Virus record (IMG/VR): IMGVR_UViG_3300031952_000104 | Span: 1-28,948 of that record | Origin: a virus | DNA: 28,948 nt | Strand: one strand, 5' to 3' | In this document: in pieces, positions 11,457 through 19,653 of the stretch | Layout of the letters: the number at the start of each line of letters is the position of its first letter | Position numbering within the stretch: position 1 is the stretch's first letter | Translations under genes and position numbers: made by a program | Notes under the pieces: generated by a model | The model's database searches: none | Seen by the model: only the letters and a program-made list of their open reading frames with translations | Told to the model about the DNA's origin: nothing

Positions 11457-14117
11457 ATGACAAGCAAAAATTCAATGGTTTTGCTGCCAGGGCAGATAAG
11501 GCTTGATTACCTTTCGATTGACTGGCCTCTCACTCCTTTGGGAGCACACAAAAATCCATATGTACAGGGCTGGCAAAACAAACCGCACACCCCACAAGAA
11601 ATTGAAATTGAGTTGGGTGAGGGCCAGTGTAAAGCAGTTGGCTTGATTAGTGGACCAGCCTTTAACAAACCCTATGGCTACGTATGGGTTGATGTCGATG
11701 GTGCAAGCGTATATCCGTTAGTCGAAAAGATTTCGGGGCAATCATTTAGTGAGGCCTTGCCACCAACATTGACAATTTGTAGTGGTAAGGAGGGCCGCGA
11801 ACGTAAGTTATATAAACTTCCTAAAGACACATGGAAGGTGTTTGTCAGGAACAAATACGTCTGGTATGCCGATGGTGATAAGGAAAAATTAGAAATTTTA
11901 TGGGGTAAGCACCAGGGTGTCTTGATGGGGTCTCACCCTGAGACTGACGGTTATTTCACGGCACCCGACCAGGGATATGAGTGGGTAAACAAATTACCTA
12001 CGTTGCCTAGTTGGATTTTGTGTGGCATTACTGAGAAAAACGAACGGCAAGGGAAACCCAATACTGATATCGCTCGTGTTGTTGGCCCAGGATTTGCGTT
12101 GAATACCCGTATCCCAGTGGAACGGGATATGAAGATTGCACGGGAAGCAATGTGGGCCATGCCACCGGAAGCAACTGATGACTATGACATCTGGATCATG
12201 GTTGGTCAGTCGCTTCATGCATTGGATGAAACAATGCTTGACGAGTGGGATGAATGGTCCAGGCAGTCGGACAAGTATCGGGAAGGTGAATGTTTAAAGC
12301 GTTGGCGTTCCTTTACTAAGGGCGGTGGGCGCAGCATGGGATCTTTGATTCATATGGCGCAGCAAAATGGTTGGCAGCCACCAAGTGAGCACCAAGGTAT
12401 GAATGTCGATGATGACATGCTTGAGCATGTATCCAAACAACTAGATCAAATCGCAGAGGAATTTGAAGTGCCTATTACTGAACACGAACGCACCACGGTA
12501 AACAAGAAGCCGATCAAGCGGAAGACTACTGTTAAGCAGTCGGGGGAAGGAGGTTCCGATAAGGAAGATAACAAGAAGAACAGGAACAAAGATAACGACT
12601 CTTCTGATGTTATTACTGGGGTTCTTTTACAAACGTACAAAGGTAACCTGCGCTATAGCCGGATGCACAACCAGTTCTTTATGTATGGAGCTAAGCATCC
12701 AGGGCTTTGGTCTTCGTTGGGAGAGTTAGATATGAAGGGACGCATACGTGAAGAACTAGAAGCAATCAAAATAACTTTTCTGCCTAATGGCTACACAATC
12801 CATACAATTAACGATGTTTTTGCGCAGTTAAAAATCACGTTAATGTTTGAGGATTGGCACGAGGGATCTGACTACTTGTTGTTTTCCAATGGAATCTTGG
12901 ATGTTCAAGGACGTACTCTGTTGCCTTTTGATAGGGAAATGTATATGACACAACGCTTTCCTTATGAGTACAATCCTGCCGCTGAATGTGAAGAAATTGT
13001 TAAATGGCTAAAGCAGACACAGGATGGTGACTGGGGTAGGGTCCAGGTGTTGAGAGCTTGGTTGAGGGCTGTACTGCTGGGTTGTTCTGATATTCAGAAG
13101 TTTGTAGAGATTGTTGGCCCTGGTAAATCAGGTAAGTCAACCTATGCAAACCTGGCTCATGCTTTGGTTGGTGATGAGAATGCAACCATCTCAAGTCTGG
13201 AGCACCTTGAAAAGAATAGGTTTGAGACCGCCAACCTGTATAAAAAGAAGCTACTGCTGTTTAATGATGTTGAGCGGTATGGCGGTTCGGTATCAGTGTT
13301 GAAGGCGTTGACGGGTGGTGACCTTTTGCGTAATGAACAGAAGTTTCAAACGGATGCACAAAAGCCTTTTAAATTTGGTGGCCTTGTGATGATTACGGCT
13401 AACGAGCCGATCCAAACTACAGATCCAACGTCGGGACTTGCTAGGCGTCGGTTAACAATTCCTTTTAACAACCCATTTAAAGGTACGGCTGCTCAGCAGC
13501 ATGTCCTTATTGATATGGATGGGAAGGGTAATGCATACGGTAAGTTTGCCCCTCTGTTACCAGGGCTGGTCAACTGGGTCTTGGATTTGTCTCATGTTGA
13601 GATGAAAGAACTGTTGATGGAGACTGCAAAGACAGTACCTTTCTACGTTGGGTATCAGACAGAGCAGGTGCTTAAATCCAACCAACTACTGGATTGGATG
13701 CATCACTCAGTTGTGTTTGAGTTCAATGTGGCAAGTGCAGTGGGCTTTGCAAAGCCTGCACCACAAGGAAGCTCAGGTGTTTATGTCAACCATGACAAGT
13801 GGTTATATGCTTCGTACTGTGAGTTTTGTAAATATTCAAATACAAATATCTTGGGTCGTAGTCGATTTGAAAGCCTGCTGATGGACGTATGTGTGCATCA
13901 GTTGGGATTAAATGTCTATCGACTTAAGAACTCAAGGGGTATGCGAGTTGTCAACTTAATGATTCGCAGCAATGACCCACGCATGAAAGAGTACCCCTCC
14001 ATTGTTGAGCTGGGATTAAACAAAGCTAAATACCGAGACTTTTATGGTCCCAAGTCACAGATAGAATATGCAAAAGGTGATGCGACAATGGAAGATAATA
14101 TCCAATTAAACGAATGA
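11457..14117 (+). CDS. primase-helicase, D5-like SF3 type
   Basis: An 886-residue replication protein. Residues about 10-190 resemble a prim-pol-type primase region (GLISGPAFNKPYGYVWVDVD, with an acidic DVD). Residues about 220-305 match a PriCT_2-type domain (AMWAMPPEATDDYDIWIMVG). A charged linker follows (about 335-385). The C-terminal half is a D5-type SF3 helicase: Walker A GPGKSGKST at 554-562, Walker B LLLFNDVE, motif C LVMITANEP, and SGLARRRLTIPF with the arginine finger. It would unwind and prime phage DNA. Its stop overlaps the speD start (ATGA). Only one such gene is visible; no DNA polymerase lies in the window. Confidence 0.9.
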   Translation: MTSKNSMVLLPGQIRLDYLSIDWPLTPLGAHKNPYVQGWQNKPHTPQEIEIELGEGQCKAVGLISGPAFNKPYGYVWVDVDGASVYPLVEKISGQSFSEALPPTLTICSGKEGRERKLYKLPKDTWKVFVRNKYVWYADGDKEKLEILWGKHQGVLMGSHPETDGYFTAPDQGYEWVNKLPTLPSWILCGITEKNERQGKPNTDIARVVGPGFALNTRIPVERDMKIAREAMWAMPPEATDDYDIWIMVGQSLHALDETMLDEWDEWSRQSDKYREGECLKRWRSFTKGGGRSMGSLIHMAQQNGWQPPSEHQGMNVDDDMLEHVSKQLDQIAEEFEVPITEHERTTVNKKPIKRKTTVKQSGEGGSDKEDNKKNRNKDNDSSDVITGVLLQTYKGNLRYSRMHNQFFMYGAKHPGLWSSLGELDMKGRIREELEAIKITFLPNGYTIHTINDVFAQLKITLMFEDWHEGSDYLLFSNGILDVQGRTLLPFDREMYMTQRFPYEYNPAAECEEIVKWLKQTQDGDWGRVQVLRAWLRAVLLGCSDIQKFVEIVGPGKSGKSTYANLAHALVGDENATISSLEHLEKNRFETANLYKKKLLLFNDVERYGGSVSVLKALTGGDLLRNEQKFQTDAQKPFKFGGLVMITANEPIQTTDPTSGLARRRLTIPFNNPFKGTAAQQHVLIDMDGKGNAYGKFAPLLPGLVNWVLDLSHVEMKELLMETAKTVPFYVGYQTEQVLKSNQLLDWMHHSVVFEFNVASAVGFAKPAPQGSSGVYVNHDKWLYASYCEFCKYSNTNILGRSRFESLLMDVCVHQLGLNVYRLKNSRGMRVVNLMIRSNDPRMKEYPSIVELGLNKAKYRDFYGPKSQIEYAKGDATMEDNIQLNE

Positions 14118-14476
14118 GCAAAGGCAGGCACTTGATCCTGGATCTCTATGATTGTGATCCAGGTATCCTTGATGATTACGATGAGTTAACGCGCCTGCTT
14201 GAAGCAGCTTTAAATATGGCGGGGGCCACTATCCTTCGCATCTTTGGAGAAAAGTTTGAGCCGCAAGGCGTAACTATATTGGCGTTGCTTGCTGAGTCGC
14301 ATGCGTCTATCCATGCGTGGCCTGAGTTGTGCTATGCGGCAGTTGATTTATATACATGTGGTGCTGCAACCGCAACCGATAAGGCTGCGGAATTTTTAAT
14401 TTATAAACTTGGCAGCAAGCACCATGTGCAGCAAGATCTTGTTCGAGATTCTGTAAAAGAAAAAACCGCTGTATAA
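14114..14476 (+). CDS. speD: S-adenosylmethionine decarboxylase proenzyme
   Basis: A 120-residue protein of normal length for the bacterial/archaeal class. LLAESHASIHAWPE gives the self-cleavage site between Glu61 and Ser62 (Ser62 becomes the pyruvoyl group), His67 and Cys82 (in YTCGAA) match the known processing and proton-donor residues. The enzyme makes decarboxylated SAM, the aminopropyl donor for spermidine. speD is a recurrent cyanophage auxiliary metabolic gene. It overlaps the primase-helicase stop by 4 bases. All residues needed for activity appear to be present. Confidence 0.93.
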   Translation: MSKGRHLILDLYDCDPGILDDYDELTRLLEAALNMAGATILRIFGEKFEPQGVTILALLAESHASIHAWPELCYAAVDLYTCGAATATDKAAEFLIYKLGSKHHVQQDLVRDSVKEKTAV

Positions 14477-14479
14477 ATA
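14472..14479 (+). promoter_or_regulatory. TATAAATA box, T4-like late promoter candidate
   Basis: An exact TATAAATA overlaps the speD stop codon, 29 bases before the glycosyltransferase ATG. This is the T4-type late promoter octamer in the right place and direction. Only three such boxes were noticed in the window, so a T4-like late transcription system is suggested but not proven. Confidence 0.4.
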
Positions 14480-14488
14480 GTTATACTA

Positions 14489-14507
14489 AGTTCAGTTTCT
14501 CTGAACT
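14489..14507 (+). promoter_or_regulatory. hairpin directly before the glycosyltransferase start
   Basis: AGTTCAG and CTGAACT form a perfect 7-bp stem with the loop TTTCT, one base before the ATG at 14509. It occupies the place where a ribosome binding site would be, and none is otherwise visible. It may regulate translation or mark the 5' end of the late message. Confidence 0.4.
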
Positions 14508-14508
14508 A

Positions 14509-15777
14509 ATGACTAACAAACCTAAGCTCTTGTGGATTGCAGACTTTGCTGCAATGACGGGATTTGGACGGGTAAGTGGTGCAATCTTGCCACGTATTAA
14601 AGATAAATATGACATCACGGTGTTGGCATGCAACTGGCATGGGGACCCAACGCCTGAGCAGAAAGATTTCAGGATGTTCCCAGCGGCTAATCGTTTTCAA
14701 CAAGCACCGTTTGGCGAAGATCGCATCCGTGAGATTGTTGAGCGTGAACAACCGGACATTATTTTTACGTTGAATGATCCTTGGATTGCTTCGGAGCAGT
14801 ACCGACGCATTCAAGATTTGCATCAACAGAAAAAATTTAAGTTCTGTGGTTACATGACCATGGATTCTTACGACTGGCTAGGTGGTATCGATCCACATAT
14901 CAGTCAGTGGGACTCGCTTATTACTTTCACGGAATTTGGTGCGTACGAATTCCTTAAAGCAGGCATCAACAAACCTATTACTGTTATTCCCCATGGCTTG
15001 GATAGTTCTGTCTTCTATCCCAAGGACAAAAAGGAGGCACGTAAAGAGTTGGGGCTATCAGAAGACATCTTTATTTGTTTTAATGGGCAACGTAACCAGC
15101 CGCGTAAGCGAATGGATATTACGATTGCTGCCTTTGCATTGTTTGCGGTGGGTAGGCCGGATACTCAGTTGTACATGCATTGCGGGCTTAAAGATCAGGG
15201 TTGGGATCTGATGCCGTTGTTCGCACGTGAAATGAAGCGTAATGGACTGGATCCAAACCATCGCATCATCATGACAGCTAATACGCCACAGCCTCCGAAC
15301 GTGTCAGTGGAGATGCTGAATACCATCTACAACGTTGCTGACGTTGGTATCAATACAACCAAAGGAGGGGGCTGGGAGCTTGTCAACTTTGAGCATGCCG
15401 CCTGCTGTGTGGCGCAGGTGGTACCAAACCATACGAGTACCAAGGAGATCTTTGAGGGCCACGGAGAGCTGATTCGTTGTGATCATATCGATGTTGACCC
15501 AAACTATGGACGAGATATGCCGTGTCCTTCGGTTGAGCACCTCGCTGAAATTTTGGCGAATTTGTATGAGGATCGGGAGCACCTCGATCAAGTTGCTCAG
15601 TCTTGCTACGACCGAGTGACGGAACCCCAGTTTGAGTGGGACAACATTGCTGATCAATTTGATGTGGAGTTCCAGGAGGTGTTGCGGGCTGAACCTTTGG
15701 TGAGTGCAGAGTCTGTCTCATCGGAGAAAAAGGGGAAGTGTAAGAAGAAGAGGAAGAAAGTATTGGTTGGTGACTGA
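14509..15777 (+). CDS. GT4-like glycosyltransferase
   Basis: A 422-residue protein with a GT-B layout. The N-terminal half has LLWIADFAAMTGFGRVSGAI, a typical acceptor-side Rossmann start. The C-terminal half has VIPHGLDSSVFYPKDKKEAR, GQRNQPRKRMD and INTTKGGGWELVNFEHAACC, where the Glu residues near the end match the nucleotide-sugar binding EX7E-type motif of family GT4. The last 20 residues are Lys-rich and probably disordered. Phage glycosyltransferases modify DNA, virion proteins or host surface glycans; the target cannot be told. It has its own putative late promoter and a strong terminator after it. Confidence 0.82.
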   Translation: MTNKPKLLWIADFAAMTGFGRVSGAILPRIKDKYDITVLACNWHGDPTPEQKDFRMFPAANRFQQAPFGEDRIREIVEREQPDIIFTLNDPWIASEQYRRIQDLHQQKKFKFCGYMTMDSYDWLGGIDPHISQWDSLITFTEFGAYEFLKAGINKPITVIPHGLDSSVFYPKDKKEARKELGLSEDIFICFNGQRNQPRKRMDITIAAFALFAVGRPDTQLYMHCGLKDQGWDLMPLFAREMKRNGLDPNHRIIMTANTPQPPNVSVEMLNTIYNVADVGINTTKGGGWELVNFEHAACCVAQVVPNHTSTKEIFEGHGELIRCDHIDVDPNYGRDMPCPSVEHLAEILANLYEDREHLDQVAQSCYDRVTEPQFEWDNIADQFDVEFQEVLRAEPLVSAESVSSEKKGKCKKKRKKVLVGD

Positions 15778-15802
15778 AAACCAAAGCTATGACTGAGTTT
15801 TT

Positions 15803-15827
15803 ACCCTGGCGAAAGCTGGGGTTTTTT
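15803..15827 (+). terminator. strong rho-independent terminator
   Basis: ACCCTGGC, GAAA, GCTGGGGT form an 8-bp stem with a GNRA tetraloop (two G-T pairs), followed directly by a run of T. It lies 25 bases after the glycosyltransferase stop and closes the + strand replication/metabolism block. Confidence 0.85.
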
Positions 15828-15841
15828 GCTGGAAAGCTAGT

Positions 15842-16159
15842 CTTAAAGTGAGACAGGTACAGAGATTGCTGCGAATAGGCCTAATTTCTCTTTAAGTAAT
15901 GGAACAGCCTTATCCCAGATTTATATTTAGGGATGTGTAAGATTTTTGAGACACATGTGAGTCTCATGAGATTCATCTTACACATCCACTTCTTACACAT
16001 CGGATGAGGCTGTTCAATTAGTACTAGAGTAATAGGGGGGTTTAAGTCCATACTCTGCACTTAAAAAGGCAATTCTCATACCCTGTCTCAAATGAGAAAC
16101 ATAAGACACCTTTTGTACCAAGGCTTTTAGCGAAATCTTACACATCCACTTTTTTCTCT
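15842..16159. repeat. repeat-rich intergenic region with nested inverted repeats
   Basis: No convincing gene is present. An outer inverted repeat (AACAGCCT at 15903-15910, AGGCTGTT at 16007-16014) encloses a perfect 13-bp inverted repeat (GGATGTGTAAGAT at 15931-15943, ATCTTACACATCC at 15975-15987), which encloses TGAGAC/GTCTCA (15947-15952, 15961-15966). CTTACACATC recurs at 15992-16001. ATCTTACACATCCACTT (15975-15991) is repeated exactly at 16135-16151, eight bases before the next gene. A further GTCTCAAATGAGAAAC hairpin lies at about 16084. It could be an operator cluster, a replication origin with iterons, or a structured RNA. Confidence 0.7.
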
Positions 16160-16837
16160 ATGGCAAACGTAATGCGTGGTTACAAACCAGTAAAAGAACA
16201 AGTCAACTTTCGGTACTTACGCTCCACGGATGCCAAGGCACTGGAAAGGTGGGGTTACTACCGGGGCTTTCCCTGTGCTTTTGGTCATACCATTCGCGAT
16301 TCAACCAATCACTGGTGTTATGAGTGCGTATTAAAAATCAAAAGTAATTTCTGTGGGTTCGATCTAAACTATTTACACCTGGACTACAAGGCTTCAATGC
16401 ACCGGTTGTGGAAGCGTGTTCAGATCGGTAATTGGGATGAGTGCTGGGACATCTCGGACCCTGGTACCAAGAGGCTCAAGCGTGTCTGGATGCCTTCTCA
16501 CCGCTCCTTTACGGACAATACACTCGGTAATAACATTACCGTTCAGAAGGCCATCTATGCTTGCACCTGGGGGGATGTAGGTAGTCTTAGGGTAAGTCGC
16601 ACGTGCAACAATCCAAGATGCTGCAACCCACTTCACATGGTTAGTAGCTGGAATCGCAAGACACCACCTAAAGTTGTCTCACCTTTCTGTACTGAGTACC
16701 AGGTTGAGAAACTAATGTTGCTTGCTGACCTGGAACGTAAAGGCATGGATGCCAATAAAGTGATCCAACGCGAGTTCAGGGTTAGCATCACTGCTCCTAA
16801 AGATGCTCAAATTGACCCCAAGTACAATGAAGAGTAA
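16160..16837 (+). CDS. zinc-loop HNH-like protein
   Basis: A 225-residue protein. The N-terminal part holds GFPCAFGHTIRDS and WCYECVLKI, a zinc-ribbon-like pair. The middle holds RSFTDNTLGNNITVQKAIYA and VSRTCNNPRCCNPLHMV, the Cys-rich loop ending in NPxH seen in phage HNH/zinc-binding-loop endonucleases of the homing type. The end is helical with ADLERKGMDANKVIQREF, perhaps a DNA-contacting helix. Metal-dependent DNA cleavage is inferred from the family; some of these proteins may be transcription regulators instead. It follows the repeat region, whose last repeat copy ends eight bases before the ATG. Confidence 0.7.
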   Translation: MANVMRGYKPVKEQVNFRYLRSTDAKALERWGYYRGFPCAFGHTIRDSTNHWCYECVLKIKSNFCGFDLNYLHLDYKASMHRLWKRVQIGNWDECWDISDPGTKRLKRVWMPSHRSFTDNTLGNNITVQKAIYACTWGDVGSLRVSRTCNNPRCCNPLHMVSSWNRKTPPKVVSPFCTEYQVEKLMLLADLERKGMDANKVIQREFRVSITAPKDAQIDPKYNEE

Positions 16838-16857
16838 CCCCAGATACTGGCAGTGAA

Positions 16858-17796
16858 GTGGCAAGAAGCCAGGAAATCCAACGTCAACGTACACAAAATA
16901 ATCCTCTTGTTTTAGGCAGCTTTGATACGACCACGCTTAAATACTTGAAGGGAAGCCTGGGACCGCTGAATCAACTTGTAGGTAAAGCTGACACTAGCCA
17001 ACAATCAAACGGCGGATTTGGCGGCGGGGCTTACAATCATTGGTTCCAAATTAATTTAGAGGCTAGTGCCTGGATAATTGTTGTTAAATCTGGGCCAAAA
17101 CCAAATTATATTCAGACTTCTGTTTATGATTTAGATAAAAAACCTATTGAAGGCAGGGGAATATTTCAAGGAGATTCTATTATTACTGATACTGGCACTG
17201 CTCTTTTTTACCCCTATTTAAATACGGTAATGGGGGCCCAGTCTGATCTTTATAATACATTTGATCCGGCACGTTTAGATCGTGGCGACGAAAGATATTA
17301 TCCCTTGGAAGCCGGTAGATACTTGCTTTGCGTGTCAACAACCAGGAATGAAATTATAAGTTATGAAGTTGGACTAATAATTGAATTTCCAATAGATCAA
17401 ATATTTTTTGCTTTAGAAGATGAAGGCGAGATTTCTTTGCTTTTAAAAGAAACAGCGATTGATTTTTCACGTACTATTAATATTATTTCTCCAATTACTG
17501 TTGATACAATTATTAACACAGATAGCAATCGACCCAACGGTTTTACCGAAGATATAAGTCAAATAAATGCAGGTGTTACTGTGACTATTTTATTTGGATC
17601 GGAATGGTTTATTGGTGCCCCCGTGCCCTCGAGTCAAGAAAATGAATTCACTGTTATCTTAGAGCCCGGCAGCAATCTGTATTATGATACCATTCATGAT
17701 CATTCCCTTGAAGAATGGCAAAGCAGCTGGGAATCTACTCATCAAGATACGGATAAATTCCCAGAAGTATTTATCCCTTTAACTAATAGGTTGTAA
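16858..17796 (+). CDS. putative virion protein
   Basis: A 312-residue protein from a GTG start 20 bases after the previous stop. It begins with a basic helical tail (MARSQEIQRQRTQNNPLVLG), then GGFGGGAYNHWFQINLEASA, and continues as repeated beta strands with many Asp, Thr and Ile (for example IFQGDSIITDTGTALFYPYL). The pattern is that of bacterial pre-peptidase C-terminal-like or jelly-roll domains and of phage structural proteins. No catalytic motif was seen. Assignment to the virion is by composition. Confidence 0.6.
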   Translation: MARSQEIQRQRTQNNPLVLGSFDTTTLKYLKGSLGPLNQLVGKADTSQQSNGGFGGGAYNHWFQINLEASAWIIVVKSGPKPNYIQTSVYDLDKKPIEGRGIFQGDSIITDTGTALFYPYLNTVMGAQSDLYNTFDPARLDRGDERYYPLEAGRYLLCVSTTRNEIISYEVGLIIEFPIDQIFFALEDEGEISLLLKETAIDFSRTINIISPITVDTIINTDSNRPNGFTEDISQINAGVTVTILFGSEWFIGAPVPSSQENEFTVILEPGSNLYYDTIHDHSLEEWQSSWESTHQDTDKFPEVFIPLTNRL

Positions 17797-17861
17797 TATA
17801 TTCTTTGTAAATCGTACATATAGGGATCTAAAATGTTTATAGGATTTTAAATAGTTTGCTC

Positions 17862-18002
17862 ATGGATTTCCTCTATCATCCTGCCTTTTGGATTATTGTA
17901 TCTGCTGCTTCTGAGTTAATTGCTCTGTCTCCTTTAAAAAGCAACAGCATTATTCAATTGGTATTACGTGCCATTTATTCAGTTAAACTGGGAAAGTTCT
18001 GA
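17862..18002 (+). CDS. 46-residue membrane protein, cyanophage-type
   Basis: This short frame reads MDFLYHPAFWIIVSAASELI, then ALSPLKSNSIIQLVLRAIYS and VKLGKF. It has one hydrophobic helix at residues 8-22 and a second weaker one at 30-40. Near-identical short proteins (MDFL..P.FW...AASEII.L.PLK.NS) are, as I recall, conserved in cyanophages and picocyanobacteria with no known role. It lies in a 300-base gap otherwise without genes, at the end of the + strand run. Confidence 0.68.
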   Translation: MDFLYHPAFWIIVSAASELIALSPLKSNSIIQLVLRAIYSVKLGKF

Positions 18003-18018
18003 CTAAACTTGTGGGCAG

Positions 18019-18037
18019 CAGTATTAATTAAATACTG
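18019..18037. terminator. AT-rich hairpin between convergent genes
   Basis: CAGTATT and AATACTG form a perfect 7-bp stem with a 5-base loop, followed by TTTA on the + strand. It lies between two convergent genes (stops at 18002 and 18099), the right place for a two-way terminator, but the stem is AT-rich and weak. Confidence 0.35.
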
Positions 18038-18098
18038 TTTACTACTGGGTCTCAAAATGCTATTACCTAATAACAATAACAATGTTAGAGAGCTAAAT

Positions 18099-18635
18099 CT
18101 ATTTAGATGTTAGGATTAACCAGCCAGTGTTGCGGCCATCAACCTCCCAACGTGGGAGCCAATTTTTTTTAGTGTATTGAATATTTTTACCTGCAGTGGA
18201 GGAATTGCTGACGTATCCACCAGATGACATATTACCTTCCCCAAAGGGATCATGTAATACCAAATGGGTAGGTGTAAAACCACACACTACGCCCCAATGA
18301 CCACCACCTGTTGGTTTAGCTGCCGTGCCATGATGCAACCATCCGCAAGCAACAGGTCTGTTGTTACGTATCTCATTTTCCAATAGAGTTAAATTTCCAT
18401 TAGTTACAAATTTTACTTTAAGTCCCAGAGATTGAAGTGTTTTTAACTGTGCGGAACTATCCGTGGTATCTCCAAATTTTTGTCTTATTGCATTGTATTC
18501 ATCATCTGTTTTTATCTTTCCATAAAAAGCGGCAACCATTGCGCAAGAAGAAGAAAAGCACTCACGATTTCCCTGCCCTGATTTATTGTCAAGCTGATAA
18601 AAATAAGGAACCACTAAAGTTTGCGTGGTAGTCAT
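18099..18635 (-). CDS. C39-like cysteine peptidase
   Basis: A 178-residue protein with the peptidase C39-like layout: QLDNKSGQGNRECFSSSCAM (oxyanion Gln and catalytic Cys26), GGGHWGVVCGF (His113) and LVLHDPFGEG (Asp129). The C-terminal NTGWLILT strand completes the papain-like fold. C39-like proteins of this length in phages are thought to act on peptide bonds, perhaps in the cell wall or in virion protein maturation. The ATG overlaps the stop of the preceding gene (ATGA), so it belongs to the late minus-strand block. No signal peptide was seen. Confidence 0.8.
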   Translation of the reverse strand: MTTTQTLVVPYFYQLDNKSGQGNRECFSSSCAMVAAFYGKIKTDDEYNAIRQKFGDTTDSSAQLKTLQSLGLKVKFVTNGNLTLLENEIRNNRPVACGWLHHGTAAKPTGGGHWGVVCGFTPTHLVLHDPFGEGNMSSGGYVSNSSTAGKNIQYTKKNWLPRWEVDGRNTGWLILTSK

Positions 18636-19177
18636 GGCTGCGTAAGGGTTACGCGCAAGCGTGTTTCTGGGACACCTGGCAATGCGCTATTGCGCACGTC
18701 TTCGTAACCGTACTTGCGGCCTTGAAGGATGATTTCATCTTCGCGCCCGAAGTTTTTGATTGTTACTTGCTGAAGGTGGTTGAGGGGATGACACTGGAAG
18801 CCATGCTTTTCGGAGCACTTCGCCACGTCAATCTTGTTGGTGAAGGTAAAGACATCTTTGGCAGTGTCTTTCTTAAAGTCCACGATGCCGCCATCGCGCT
18901 TGCTGATGATGACGCCTTGAGGACCAAAGGTCAGGGAGTCGGAGCCGGTGCTGCCGTTGAAGCGCCAGGAAGTGTAGATGCCACGGTCGAGGTAGAAGCC
19001 AGTGACGCCTTCTTTGCCTGTTTTCATTTGCAGGCCCGCTAAGTGATTAGTGGGGGCGCTGGTGGCAATGCGGACAATGCCTTGCTTGACAGTGAAAGTA
19101 GAGTAGGCACGTTGCGCTGGAATCAAGGCGTTCCAGTTGAGCGTAGCGACTAGGACTGAAAGGAGTGCGGGGTTCAT
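18632..19177 (-). CDS. hypothetical protein, GC-rich gene
   Basis: A 181-residue protein. The first 30 residues are moderately hydrophobic (MNPALLSVLVATLNWNALIP) but lack a basic start or a clear cleavage site. The rest is beta-strand-like, with GKEGVTGFYLDRGIYTSWRF and a Cys/His segment (KCSEKHGFQCHPLNHL). No family was recognised. The gene is visibly more GC-rich than its neighbours and keeps this with the next gene (19184-19651), suggesting that both were acquired together. It sits between the fibres and the C39 peptidase, so a tail or adsorption role is possible. Confidence 0.55.
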   Translation of the reverse strand: MNPALLSVLVATLNWNALIPAQRAYSTFTVKQGIVRIATSAPTNHLAGLQMKTGKEGVTGFYLDRGIYTSWRFNGSTGSDSLTFGPQGVIISKRDGGIVDFKKDTAKDVFTFTNKIDVAKCSEKHGFQCHPLNHLQQVTIKNFGREDEIILQGRKYGYEDVRNSALPGVPETRLRVTLTQP

Positions 19178-19183
19178 GGTCGT

Positions 19184-19651
19184 TTACGCCAGTGTGTAGA
19201 TGTCATCTAGATTCCCGGCCGCCAGTGCGGCGCCTAGCTCAACCAACTGCGCCTCAGTGAAGGTGCCAACAGTGAGGATGGCGTCCATGCTGGCTTGGAT
19301 AGCGGGCTCACTGGGCCGCCCTGCCTTGGCATCACCGATGAGGGCGATGAACTCAGTGGCGAGTGCGTTCATGGGCAGGCTGACGAACGACTGCTCGCGG
19401 ATGGCGGCGTAGACGGTGCTAACTATCAGCGCATCCCAGAATGCCAGGTAGTCGGGGGCTGGGGGAGCGTAGACGGGGGTGCCTGGATTAGACACTTCAG
19501 CCAGCTCAGCTTCGGTGAGAGGAAAATCTTCAGGCAGACCGATCTCGTCGCCGTAGCCGATTGTGCCGTCCGGGTAGATGCTGTGTAGTAAGCCACTGAA
19601 TTTGGGGGCTTCAACAGTGGTTTCTTCGGTGTCCAAGGGGAGGTCAGTCAT
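19184..19651 (-). CDS. hypothetical protein next to tail fibre
   Basis: A 155-residue acidic protein, starting two bases after the fibre stop. The N-terminal part has SIYPDGTIGYGDEIGLPEDF; the C-terminal part is a helical bundle with FWDALIVSTVYAAIREQSFV and FIALIGDAKAGRP. I recall similar helical domains in cyanophage and picocyanobacterial proteins next to tail genes. A tail-fibre assembly role is suggested by position, in line with many phages where a small gene follows the fibre. The gene is GC-rich like its downstream neighbour. Confidence 0.55.
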   Translation of the reverse strand: MTDLPLDTEETTVEAPKFSGLLHSIYPDGTIGYGDEIGLPEDFPLTEAELAEVSNPGTPVYAPPAPDYLAFWDALIVSTVYAAIREQSFVSLPMNALATEFIALIGDAKAGRPSEPAIQASMDAILTVGTFTEAQLVELGAALAAGNLDDIYTLA

Positions 19652-19653
19652 GC

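Noticed and set aside
15383-15784. Minus-strand frame of 133 residues opposite the glycosyltransferase C-terminus
   Set aside because: The glycosyltransferase motifs on the + strand are unambiguous and this frame is Pro/Ser/His-rich without any domain.
15931-16014. CRISPR-like array from the CTTACACATC repeats
   Set aside because: The repeat copies are unevenly spaced, partly inverted and too short, and no cas genes are nearby.
16017-16084. Short minus-strand frame (about 21 residues) in the repeat region
   Set aside because: Too short and without any other support; the region is better explained by repeats.
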